From Vulcanisaeta souniana JCM 11219 (GTDB lineage: Archaea; Thermoproteota; Thermoprotei; Thermoproteales; Thermocladiaceae), in assembly GCF_026000775.1 (NCBI RefSeq), contig NZ_AP026830.1, positions 124,001-188,000 on the forward strand: a stretch of DNA of 64,000 nt, given 5' to 3'. Of this stretch, positions 44,390-52,820 are shown one piece after another. The translations under genes and the position numbers were made by a program. How positions within the stretch are numbered: position 1 is the stretch's first letter; every line of letters begins with the position of its first letter. The notes beneath the pieces were generated by a model, which saw nothing but the letters and a program-made list of their open reading frames with translations, was not told where the DNA came from and made no database searches.

Positions 44390-45476
44390 GCTCTTTGATC
44401 TACGGCCGAAGAACACCAGGTCTGATCTCTTCGATAGGGAGGTTGAGCTTGGCAGGTTCGTTGAGTATGTCGGTGGGTTGGGTTTACCCATTACCCTGGT
44501 TCTTGGCTTCCGTAGGGTCGGTAAGTCCTCCTTAATACTCGTGGCCATCAGGGAGATGGGTCTCCCATCGATATACATCGACCTAAGGAAGTTTGAGGAG
44601 AGGCAATACCTGTCATATAGGGACTTCATCCTTGAGCTCCAACACGAGGTTAACAACCTCACCAGTAGGTTTCCTGGACTACTCGACTTCCTTAGGAACA
44701 TAAGTGGCGTTAGCATCATGGGCAATCAAGTACTCTTCTCCTGGAAGAGCAGTAACAGGGCTTCCCTCTCCTCATTACTCGACGCCCTAAATGATTGGGC
44801 TAGTAACGGCGTTGTCATCGTCCTTGATGAGGCCCCGGAGCTCGTTAAGGCGAGAGGCTTCAACGTACTGCCAGTCTTCGCCTACGCATATGACAACCTG
44901 AGGAAGGTTAGGTTCATAATAAGCGGCTCAAAAATGGGGCTCCTTTACAGGTTCCTTAGGATTAGGGACCCCGAATCACCACTCTTCGGCAGGGCAATGG
45001 ACATTGTGGAGTTATCGCCCTTCACCAGGGACCAAGTGGCTGAATTCCTTAGGCGGGGTTTCGAGGAGTTGGGTATTGAATTTAGGGATTTTGACGCCGT
45101 GTATGAGGAGCTCGGTGGCATCCCGGGCTGGCTCACGTACTTTGGCCTTAGGTACTACGAATATAGGGATCTGGACAAGGCGATTAATGAGACCATGAGC
45201 TACGCAACAGCGTTGATAATGCAGGAATTCCATAACTTCCTAACCGATAAGGCGGCCGCGAAGGATAGGTACCTGGCAATAATGAGGATTGTGGCCAGGG
45301 AATGCGCGGGTTGGGGCGAGATAAAGAACGGGCTTGAGGTGGCGCTCGGCATGGAGGTAAGCGACTCAAGGATAAGCGAGTACCTAAGGCAATTGCTCGA
45401 CTCGGCCTGGATAATCAAGGTGGGCAATAAGTACTGCCCAGCCGAGCCATTGATAGGCGCGGCATTCAGGACCTGA
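44382..45476 (+). CDS. Archaeal-type ATPase (PF01637-like)
   Basis: 364 residues from GTG 44382; GTG 44388 would give the family-typical start VLFDLRPKNTRSDLFDREVE. Walker A GFRRVGKS (42-49), Walker B VVIVLDE (144-150) and sensor-like IISGSKMGLL are present, followed by a C-terminal winged-helix region (about 300-364, LRQLLDSAWIIKVGNKYCPA). Members are STAND-like ATPases of unknown function, frequent in crenarchaea and often near mobile or accessory DNA. The start is overlapped by the tandem repeats. Confidence 0.87.
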   Translation: MEVLFDLRPKNTRSDLFDREVELGRFVEYVGGLGLPITLVLGFRRVGKSSLILVAIREMGLPSIYIDLRKFEERQYLSYRDFILELQHEVNNLTSRFPGLLDFLRNISGVSIMGNQVLFSWKSSNRASLSSLLDALNDWASNGVVIVLDEAPELVKARGFNVLPVFAYAYDNLRKVRFIISGSKMGLLYRFLRIRDPESPLFGRAMDIVELSPFTRDQVAEFLRRGFEELGIEFRDFDAVYEELGGIPGWLTYFGLRYYEYRDLDKAINETMSYATALIMQEFHNFLTDKAAAKDRYLAIMRIVARECAGWGEIKNGLEVALGMEVSDSRISEYLRQLLDSAWIIKVGNKYCPAEPLIGAAFRT

Positions 45477-45534
45477 GGATCATAAGCAATTAAATTATTT
45501 TTTAAGGATGAGATAGCAAGTGATTAAACCAGCC

Positions 45535-45924
45535 ATGGGCATATTCAGCGTTAAGGCACGCATTTAAAACGTCAGGGAGCCCGCTAGGTCAACCACGGTT
45601 GACCTAATCGTGAATACAGGCTCAACATACACCGTGATACCCAGCAGGGTACTCGAAGAATTAGGCATCAAGCCCATTAGAACCGTTAGACTTAGACTAA
45701 CTGACGGTAGAGTTATTGAGAGACCGTTGGGTGAGGCGGGCATTGAGGCTGAGGGATTCACGGTATCCGCAACGCCGGTCATCTTCGGCGATGAGGGCAT
45801 CTACCTACTTGGCTCAGTAACCATGGAACAACCCCGGCCTCGCCCAGACCCCATCGAGAAGAGGCTAAGACCCACCAAGGCGTTACTAATGGCTACGTGG
45901 GCCAATGTCCTGTTTAGTCATTAA
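45535..45924 (+). pseudogene. Retropepsin-like aspartic protease gene, in-frame stop, copy 1
   Basis: ATG 45535 opens MGIFSVKARI, then a TAA at 45565-45567, then the same frame goes on NVREPARSTTVDLIVNTGST and YTVIPSRVLEELGI. The second stretch is the retropepsin-like fold of small archaeal proteins, where the active site is D-T-G-S; here Asp is replaced by Asn. The rest (IEAEGFTVSATPVIFGDEGI) fits the family. The stop replaces a codon that is normally a charged residue. With two lesions it is probably dead, although restart downstream of the stop is possible. Confidence 0.72.
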
Positions 45925-45959
45925 AGTCCTTATTAACTTACCAACGACACAATCCATCA

Positions 45960-46286
45960 ATGGACCACACAACAGCTAAAGTCAGGCTCTGCAGTCCACG
46001 GGACACGGGCAGCGCCTACACGTGGATCAAGGCCTCAAGACTCAGGGAACTAGGCATTGAACCAATGACCAGGTGAAGGTTCAGGACGATTGAGGGTAGG
46101 ATAATTGAGAGAAACATTGGCGAAGCAGTAATCGAATGCATGGGTGAAAGGGCAACAACAATCGTAATCTTCGCCGAAGAAAACGACACAGAAGTCCTCG
46201 GAATATACTCACCGGAAGGCCTCAGGCTGGAGGTAGACCCAGTAACGAAGCAATTAAAGAAGATCGAAGCATTACTCACGGTATAA
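45960..46286 (+). pseudogene. Retropepsin-like aspartic protease gene, in-frame stop, copy 2
   Basis: ATG 45960 reads MDHTTAKVRLCSPRDTGSAY with the active-site DTGS kept, then RLRELGIEPMTR and a TGA at 46074-46076. The same frame goes on RFRTIEGRIIERNIGEAVIE to a TAA at 46284-46286. A TATA-like box about 28 bases before the ATG is kept. The two tandem copies are related by pattern (LRELGIEP / LEELGIKP; IIERNIGEA / VIERPLGEA), so a duplication is likely. Each is broken at a different place. Confidence 0.7.
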
Positions 46287-46295
46287 ATGAGCTTG

Positions 46296-46436
46296 TGGTG
46301 GGGCCGCCGGGATTTGAACCCGGGATCACTCGGGCTCCCAAGCCCACAGGCCTTTTTGCTGTAGCCTGCGGTGGCTACCCAAGCCGAGCTTTAGGTGCAG
46401 TGCTTGCATATCCTAGCCAGGCTAGACTACGGCCCC
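46296..46436 (-). tRNA. tRNA-Pro (UGG) with two introns, CCA encoded
   Basis: On the minus strand the acceptor stem GGGGCCG (5' end at 46436) pairs with CGGCCCC, followed by A and a genome-coded CCA (46296-46298). The T arm CCGGG-TTCAAAT-CCCGG is perfect. The anticodon stem CTCGG/CCGAG forms only if about 20 bases between the D arm and the stem (about 46390-46409) are removed, and about 43 more (about 46335-46377) at position 37/38. The anticodon is then UGG at 46379-46381. The first intron site is unusual but known in Thermoproteales. Exact splice sites are inferred. Confidence 0.85.
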
Positions 46437-46669
46437 ATCCTTCATTGATTTAATGTAGTTTTTAAGCTTTTACTGATGGGCTTGCTCTACGTGAATGCTG
46501 GTTTATTCCTCATGACTGGACTGTTTAGTCATGGCGATAAAGGTTGCTCATTAATTGTTGATGGCATATTAATGTTCAATGCGGGTATATGTTGCGGAAG
46601 CCAATTATTGAGGGGGTTAGTTGTAAGGATGGTGTGCATGGACATGAGTGAGGCATTAATAGTAGGGTT

Positions 46670-46813
46670 TTATTGCTTGTGGGTGGTATTTCCGTCCCTG
46701 TCCTTACGTGTTTCCTTCCTCTCCGCTTGCTCCAGTATTTCTACCCATGTTAGGAAGCAGTCGGTCACCGTGCTTCCCGTCCATTTCTGCTTCTCCTCAC
46801 TGCCCATGTTCAT
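46670..46813 (-). CDS. Small protein coupled to dienelactone hydrolase gene, 47 residues
   Basis: ATG 46813 shares a base with the hydrolase stop (TGATG), which suggests coupled translation. The product is MNMGSEEKQKWTGSTVTDCF, then LTWVEILEQAERKETRKDRD and a polar tail ending at TAA 46670-46672. It is charged and helical with one Cys. No family recognised. A longer plus-strand frame overlaps it but is less coding-like. Confidence 0.5.
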   Translation of the reverse strand: MNMGSEEKQKWTGSTVTDCFLTWVEILEQAERKETRKDRDGNTTHKQ

Positions 46814-47601
46814 CAACCCAGGTGCTTCCTGAAGAAGTTAACCGTCCTTTCCCAAGCATCCTTCGCGGCCACCTCGTTGTATGCGGGCCCGCCCTCGGTG
46901 GCGAAGGCGTGGTACGTGCCTGGGTAGAAGGCCATTTCGAACCTGGGTTTGTGGGTGAGCACAGCCTTTATTAGGTCTGGTATTCCCTGGTTTATGGCTG
47001 GGTCCTCACTGGCGTAAATGGTCAGTATTGCCCCCTTGATTTTGGCGATGTCGTTTATGTTCCTGGGGTTCCTTCCGTAGTAAATAACCGATGCGTCGAA
47101 GGGCGCCCTCGTCGATGCCTCAAAGGCTAGGCCGCCGCCCATACAGAAGCCTATTATGCCCATCCTCTCCACCCTGTACGTGCTCTTTACGTAGTTGTGT
47201 GTGTCCACTATGTCCCTGACCATCCTTTCTTCGGTGGTTTCCCTGTTGATGGCTAGTTCCTGCACTATCTCCCTCTCCGTCTGTGATAGTGTGCTCATTA
47301 ACTCGTTAATTGCCTTGGGGTCAGCCCTCCTCTCTGGTGGTAGGGACCAGAATCTCCTCATTATGCCTGCGATGTTCTGTTCGGTGAATACGCTGGCGTT
47401 CCTTGAGTATAGGTTTGGTGCGATGGCTAGGTAGCCGAGGCCCGCCAATCTCTTGGTAGTGTTTTTTATGAATTCCGTGATTCCGAATATTTCGTGTATC
47501 ACGATCACGGCTGACTTATACGGCGTGTCCGGTGTTGCTTGGAATGCGGTTAATTCGCTACCGTCGCTCGTCCTGTACCTTATGTATTCTTCCCTTGGCA
47601 T
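46813..47601 (-). CDS. Dienelactone hydrolase family protein
   Basis: 262 residues, alpha/beta hydrolase. The Cys nucleophile is in GFCMGGG (Cys153), with Asp200 (ASEDP) and His231 (YHAFATEG) as partners and Glu37 in HEIFG, the arrangement of carboxymethylenebutenolidases. It is about 25 residues longer than the bacterial type. It may cleave lactones or esters from aromatic or sugar breakdown. A helical insertion at about 75-125 is a family variant. Confidence 0.9.
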   Translation of the reverse strand: MPREEYIRYRTSDGSELTAFQATPDTPYKSAVIVIHEIFGITEFIKNTTKRLAGLGYLAIAPNLYSRNASVFTEQNIAGIMRRFWSLPPERRADPKAINELMSTLSQTEREIVQELAINRETTEERMVRDIVDTHNYVKSTYRVERMGIIGFCMGGGLAFEASTRAPFDASVIYYGRNPRNINDIAKIKGAILTIYASEDPAINQGIPDLIKAVLTHKPRFEMAFYPGTYHAFATEGGPAYNEVAAKDAWERTVNFFRKHLG

Positions 47602-47741
47602 GCCTATGGGTGTTGGTTTCTGTCTTATTAGGTTTTCGTTATCGATTTTTAGAACTACTCACTTGTTATTCTCCATTATTGCTTAGAGATAATTTTTTAA
47701 GTGCCTGCGGTACTCGTCCTTTGGTTTTTGAGGTTTTTAAT

Positions 47742-49673
47742 ATGCCCTCCTTAAAGGATGAAATGGAGAAGAAGATTATGGAAATTCTTCCTTCGGAGGC
47801 TAAGTTCTCCAGGGTTGAGTTTGAGGGTCCCAACGTAATTATCTACGTAATGAACCCTAGGTACGTCATGGAACACAGTGAGTACATCAAGACCCTTGCC
47901 AAGGAATTGAAGAAGTACATAATCATTAGGGGTGATCCAAAGGTTAGGATTAGGGAGGTTGATAAATTGAAGAAGACCATTATAGACATGGTTACGAAGA
48001 GTGTTGGGTCCAACGTAATTGATGACATTGTGGTTGATGAACCAACTGGTGAGGTCTATGTTTACCTGAAGAAGCCTGTTAGGGAGAGGAGTAAGTTGGA
48101 GAAGGAGATATTGGCTGAGACTGGTTGGAAGCCCTGGATAATAGCCACAGCCCTAGAAATGGGCGCTGGGCTGCCTAGGTCGGATATTGATGCCGTTAAG
48201 CAGATACAGTTGGCCACGGCTAAGGACAGGCTCGAATTCCTTAAGAGACTGGGCATGAGGATCCATAGGGAGCCCATTTACAGAGATGCCAGGATAACGG
48301 TGACCGGGCTCGGGGCCCAAATGGAGGTTGGTAGGAGCGCCATACTCGTCAGAACCAAGGAAAGCTCGATACTGCTTGACTGCGGTGTTAAGCCCTCGAG
48401 TTCAGGCGACGAGGCTCCTTTAATTGACGACCTCGATCTGGATACCTTGGACGCAGTAGTCATCACCCACGCGCACATGGACCACATAGGTTATGTGCCG
48501 TACCTATTCAAGTATGGTTATAAGGGGCCTGTCTACATGACTGAGCCGACTAAGTACCTAATGGAGGTATTGCTGACTGACTATATTGAGCAGGCGGAGT
48601 CTGAGGGTAGGGTGCCGCCGTACAGTAGGCAGGACCTCGCCCAAGCCCTTTACCACACAATAACCCTCAACTACGCGGACCACCCGACGGATATCTCGCC
48701 GGACACGAAGCTCATGCTCTTTGATGCTGGGCATGAGGTCGGCTCGTCCGTGGTTCACCTACACATTGGTAATGGCCTATACAACATCATTTACACGGGT
48801 GATATGAAGTATGGACCAACGAGGCTATTGAACCCAGCCCACAATAAGTTCAAGAGGGCCGAGCTACTCATCATGGAAAGCACGTATGGCGGTAAGGAGG
48901 ATATTCAAACACCGAGGCAGGAAAGCGAGCAGAAGCTTGTGGAGCTTGTTGGGCATACGGTTGAGCATGATGGTAAGGTGTTAATACCGGTCTTCAGCAC
49001 GGGTAGGGCCCAGGAAATACTCCTGGTGCTTAATGAAGCCATTAATAATAAGCAGTTGCCGAAGGTGCCCATTTACGTTGATGGCATGGTCCTCGAGACA
49101 CTGAACGTGCACCTAATGTTCCCTGACTACCTGAACAGGACCCTTAGGGAATTGATATATGATGGCGTGAACCCGTTCCTCAGCGAGTACGTTAAGCCAA
49201 TCGAGAGGGCAAGGGACCCCGAGAAGCGTAAGGAGCAGGTCATGGAGATACTCCAGGGACCACCGGCCGTGATACTGGCACCACACGGCATGCTTAATGG
49301 AGGCCCAATAATGGATTACTTCGTGCATGCGGCTGAGGATGAGAGAAACCTGCTGTTATTTGTCTCGTACCAGGCGGAGAATACCATTGGTAGGAAGATC
49401 CAGCAGGGCGAGAGGAAGTTGACGGTTAGGTACTACTCGGATAAGGTCACTCTGGACGTCAAGATGAAGGTTGACTCAATACCCGGGTTCTCCGGGCATA
49501 GTGACAGAAGGCAGTTGCTTAATTACGTGAGGAACATGGAGCCTAAGCCACATAGGGTGATGCTTGTTCACGGCGAACCCTCCAAGATAATGAACCTAGC
49601 GCTTACCCTGGAGCTTCAATTGAAGATACCAACCATATTCATGAACAATGGAGAGACAGTGAGACTCATTTAG
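47742..49673 (+). CDS. aCPSF1 / FttA ribonuclease (KH-metallo-beta-lactamase-beta-CASP)
   Basis: 643 residues. Two N-terminal KH-like domains (about 1-140) are followed by a metallo-beta-lactamase domain with HAHMDH (243-248), a beta-CASP domain (HGMLNGG, FVSYQAENTIG) and the last His motif SGHSD. This family is the archaeal transcription termination factor that cuts 3' ends. The frame is open to 47532, but ATG 47742 fits family length and has GAGG 8 bases before it; the upstream 70 residues do not look like protein. It overlaps the convergent GH15 gene by 8 bases. Confidence 0.95.
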   Translation: MPSLKDEMEKKIMEILPSEAKFSRVEFEGPNVIIYVMNPRYVMEHSEYIKTLAKELKKYIIIRGDPKVRIREVDKLKKTIIDMVTKSVGSNVIDDIVVDEPTGEVYVYLKKPVRERSKLEKEILAETGWKPWIIATALEMGAGLPRSDIDAVKQIQLATAKDRLEFLKRLGMRIHREPIYRDARITVTGLGAQMEVGRSAILVRTKESSILLDCGVKPSSSGDEAPLIDDLDLDTLDAVVITHAHMDHIGYVPYLFKYGYKGPVYMTEPTKYLMEVLLTDYIEQAESEGRVPPYSRQDLAQALYHTITLNYADHPTDISPDTKLMLFDAGHEVGSSVVHLHIGNGLYNIIYTGDMKYGPTRLLNPAHNKFKRAELLIMESTYGGKEDIQTPRQESEQKLVELVGHTVEHDGKVLIPVFSTGRAQEILLVLNEAINNKQLPKVPIYVDGMVLETLNVHLMFPDYLNRTLRELIYDGVNPFLSEYVKPIERARDPEKRKEQVMEILQGPPAVILAPHGMLNGGPIMDYFVHAAEDERNLLLFVSYQAENTIGRKIQQGERKLTVRYYSDKVTLDVKMKVDSIPGFSGHSDRRQLLNYVRNMEPKPHRVMLVHGEPSKIMNLALTLELQLKIPTIFMNNGETVRLI

Positions 49674-51549
49674 GCCTCCTCGCGCCATAAACTATGTATA
49701 TCAATACTGCCAGTACCAACACCACTATTATGGTTAACGCAATGATCATAACCATAGGCCTCTGGGGAGGTCTATAGTTTAGGGCTGTTATTACGTACAT
49801 TGCGGCGGACCAGGTTAATGGGGACGTTGTCTGTAATGGGTAGCCAAGCCTTGGATCAATGGCCTCAGGCAACAAACCATGTTGTGAATGCTCAATGCAC
49901 CAAGTCATTAATTCAACCGCGCCCGTGTAGTTACCCACATCCTCGTAATACATGGTGAGGAATAAGGTGGTTATTACCCAAGGCGGGTCCGGCGCCGTAC
50001 TATCATATAGGCTTGAGTCGTAGTGGTAATCATCACCTGGAAACCTGGCTAACCCACCATTAACCATTAACACATGCATTATCTTATTAACCGTACTCAA
50101 TGCCCTGCTGTTGTGTGGGTTTATTAGTCCCATGGCTATTGGTAGTATTACTGAGGAGTCGGGTATTCCGTTGTGTATGTACGTCGTTTGTGAACCGTTG
50201 GCCGTGTAAACCACGGAGCTCATTAAGGCCTGCGAGTAGAAACCCCCAGAGAAGAAGTAGTGCTGTATTGACGAGTTTAGTTCGTTGGCCATCCCCAGGA
50301 TCCAGGTATTGTTTAGTCCGAGGACCCTGTATATTTGGGCTGAGGCGTATAGGCCGAGGTCGTCGATCGCCTGGGTCCAGAAATTATAGGCGTAGTTGCT
50401 TTCCCATATGCTTAAGTCCTGGGGTATCAAGCCATTCCCGTTAATGGCCCCTGACTCCCAAATCAGTGACTTGTTGATGCATGGTAATACCTCCATAAGG
50501 AATGTCTTGTTGCGGGTATACTCATAGAACTGCCAGATACCTATTTGGAATAGGCCGATGCTGTCGTACTCGGGAATACCGAAGCTCTCATCCGGAGCCC
50601 CTGTCCAGAAATCATACCTAGTGTACCAGGTGCCGCTGGTGTTCTGCGCACTGCACATCCACAGCCAGTACCTCATTGCAGGTTCATAATAACCAGCCGA
50701 CTGCAGCGCCATAGCCGCAAACGCGGAATCCCTAACCCAGGTATGGAGGTAGATCGGCTCTGGCGATGCGGCGAACTCACCGGTTACTGGGTTCTGACTA
50801 TCCATAATAAGTAGGAGACTTAGGTAGTACTCGGTGAGTAGGGCACCGCTTAGTCTTGGCTTGATGGCTTGCCCTAGCCAATTGCCTACCTCATAGTCAT
50901 TGATCTTCATTAGCTCATTGAGTGGTATGGCATTATCACTACCTAGGTTCAGCACTACGTACGTGTTATTACCCTGCACATTCAATACAGCCCAGCCATC
51001 CACATCCTCAACCACTATGCCGTTGTTGGAATACAGGCTGGCTCGAAGCGGGCTCGTTATTGCTATGTACGTGTTGTTAATAACCTGGTAGCCGTATGTG
51101 GCCGGAATGAATATCCTAATGGTCAACGTCGTGTTTGACCTACCCATTATTGCTATTGATGTGTAGTTTGGTGGTATGAGTATTGATACTACACCGTTGT
51201 CCCCATCTATGATTACCGTATTGTTTAACTCCAGGTAGGCAGCCCTTGCGCTACCCAGGTTGGTTATGGTTATGTTGATGCCGAGTAGGCCGTATTTGCC
51301 GTACAGTATTTGCAGGATTGATGGGGGTTTCGAGGATTCACCATTAAGTGCCGGTTTTGGTATTGGGTATCCCGTGGATATGTATATGCTCAGATTCCTC
51401 CAGTTACTGAGCAATAGGTATGATGGCGAGGTGGAATTTATTGGTATTTGCACATTTACTTGTCGATTAATCAATGATATTGCAATCATTATTATACCAA
51501 TTATTATTAATACTATTCCAATGACTAAATATATTATTTTTCTACCCAT
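49666..51549 (-). CDS. Membrane-anchored glycoside hydrolase, GH15-like
   Basis: 627 residues. An N-terminal helix (about 4-26) and a C-terminal helix (about 597-622) would anchor an extracellular enzyme. A beta-sandwich part (about 80-200) precedes an (alpha/alpha)6 barrel with HTWVRDSAFAAMAL (269-282), LIPQDLSIWES with Glu383 (likely acid) and GLLPEAIDPR with Glu562 (likely base). That is the glucoamylase/trehalase-like fold. It likely releases glucose from alpha-glucans at the cell surface; specificity is inferred. Confidence 0.87.
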   Translation of the reverse strand: MGRKIIYLVIGIVLIIIGIIMIAISLINRQVNVQIPINSTSPSYLLLSNWRNLSIYISTGYPIPKPALNGESSKPPSILQILYGKYGLLGINITITNLGSARAAYLELNNTVIIDGDNGVVSILIPPNYTSIAIMGRSNTTLTIRIFIPATYGYQVINNTYIAITSPLRASLYSNNGIVVEDVDGWAVLNVQGNNTYVVLNLGSDNAIPLNELMKINDYEVGNWLGQAIKPRLSGALLTEYYLSLLLIMDSQNPVTGEFAASPEPIYLHTWVRDSAFAAMALQSAGYYEPAMRYWLWMCSAQNTSGTWYTRYDFWTGAPDESFGIPEYDSIGLFQIGIWQFYEYTRNKTFLMEVLPCINKSLIWESGAINGNGLIPQDLSIWESNYAYNFWTQAIDDLGLYASAQIYRVLGLNNTWILGMANELNSSIQHYFFSGGFYSQALMSSVVYTANGSQTTYIHNGIPDSSVILPIAMGLINPHNSRALSTVNKIMHVLMVNGGLARFPGDDYHYDSSLYDSTAPDPPWVITTLFLTMYYEDVGNYTGAVELMTWCIEHSQHGLLPEAIDPRLGYPLQTTSPLTWSAAMYVITALNYRPPQRPMVMIIALTIIVVLVLAVLIYIVYGARRPK

Positions 51550-51653
51550 TGATCATTAATAGCGGCGCTGCTCTTTAATGCTTTATCCATTATCAACCAG
51601 AGCCGCTGGGCATATTGTTTATAACCCTAAAACTCTATGTTGAATGGAATGGT

Positions 51654-52487
51654 ATGCTGACGTACATAATTGGCATTATCTTGGCAATTGCTGCGTCCCT
51701 CGCCTGGGCAGTATCACCAATACTCTACAGGATTGGTGCCACCAGAAGCGCCCTGGATGACCTAGTCTCCAATTCCCTTGGTGCCTTCGTCCTAGCAATA
51801 CCATTCATACTACTAAACCCACCGCTGAATAATAATGCCTGGCTGTATGGCGCCCTATTCGCGATGCTTGGGCCCGTGTTCGGTACATACGTATTCCTAA
51901 TCTCACTTAGGTATGCCGATGTGGGTATCGCTAACGTGATATCGTATGCCTACGTAGTCATATTACCAATAATGCTACTCATTATTAAGCCATCGTACTT
52001 AACCTACACATGGCCCGCACTACTAATCATGCTGGGGCTTTACTTGATAATGGGTTCAGGCAAGGGCACCATCTATGGGTACTCCATGGCACTACTCTCA
52101 GCCGTACTCTACGCCTTCTCCTTCCTAGCCCTCTACCGCGCCTATGACTACACGAGTCCGTGGGGCATAATATTCATCAGGGGCGTCGCCCTAATAATCG
52201 GTGCATTACTACTTAAGATCGCCCTTGAGGGGACCAGGATCAAACTCAGCGGTAAGGTTTTCCTGGCCGGCCTGATAAGTTACGGCGTCGGCGGACCCCT
52301 TTACGTATTGTCCGTTGACTACGCAGGTATTGCAGTGCCAACATTAATAACGGCATTATCGCCGGTAATAACGGAGGTCCTCGCCATAGTTAGACTCAAG
52401 GAGAAACTGAACAGGAAATCAATACTCGGCTTTACTGCAGTGATCACAGGCGTAGTAATAGCCTCACTTATCGGTATTCAGATTTAA
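51654..52487 (+). CDS. EamA/DMT-family transporter
   Basis: 277 residues with 10 hydrophobic helices in two EamA halves (about 1-130 and 140-277); the second half ends with the typical LSPVITEVLAIVRLKEKLN. Drug/metabolite transporter superfamily, substrate unknown. A TTG at 51615 is in frame, but TTTATA at about 51618 would then be inside the gene, so ATG 51654 (MLTYIIGIILAI) is preferred. Divergent from the GH15 gene. Confidence 0.87.
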   Translation: MLTYIIGIILAIAASLAWAVSPILYRIGATRSALDDLVSNSLGAFVLAIPFILLNPPLNNNAWLYGALFAMLGPVFGTYVFLISLRYADVGIANVISYAYVVILPIMLLIIKPSYLTYTWPALLIMLGLYLIMGSGKGTIYGYSMALLSAVLYAFSFLALYRAYDYTSPWGIIFIRGVALIIGALLLKIALEGTRIKLSGKVFLAGLISYGVGGPLYVLSVDYAGIAVPTLITALSPVITEVLAIVRLKEKLNRKSILGFTAVITGVVIASLIGIQI

Positions 52488-52820
52488 ATCTCTTAACGAT
52501 CCATAACTTAGTGATGAGGGGTCGATAATATGGATGAGGAATGATTTAGGAGGGGACTGACTGATCACGGGCATGATCATCACATAACCGCCTTTCCCTT
52601 GCTAAGAACGGGAGGGAAACAACGGTGTATTTTAAGCTATTGAGGTGCATGTTGTTCGTTACGGCAGGATGATGCCCACTGCACCCGTGAAGGCCATACT
52701 GGAAACAATTACAGTAGAACTTATTTTAAATATTATCATATATTTACATATATCCATTATAGAACTTTAAAAATATTAGCAGGATAAAATTTATAAAACT
52801 ATTAATTAATATAATGCACT
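52488..52820. other. Gap with promoter at the right end, no gene
   Basis: Short frames only. The right part is very A/T-rich, and ATTTATAAAAC at about 52790-52800 lies roughly 28 bases before GTG 52821, the likely TATA box of the acyl-CoA synthetase. A G/C-richer part (52540-52670) shows no coding pattern. Confidence 0.4.

Noticed and set aside
46476-46832. Plus-strand frame of 118 residues
   Set aside because: Its back half lies opposite the coupled 47-residue gene, its composition is poor in charged residues for a soluble protein and no family matches.
47532-47741. 70-residue N-terminal extension of aCPSF1
   Set aside because: It lies opposite the dienelactone hydrolase gene, reads unlike protein and precedes a well-placed ATG with a ribosome-binding motif.
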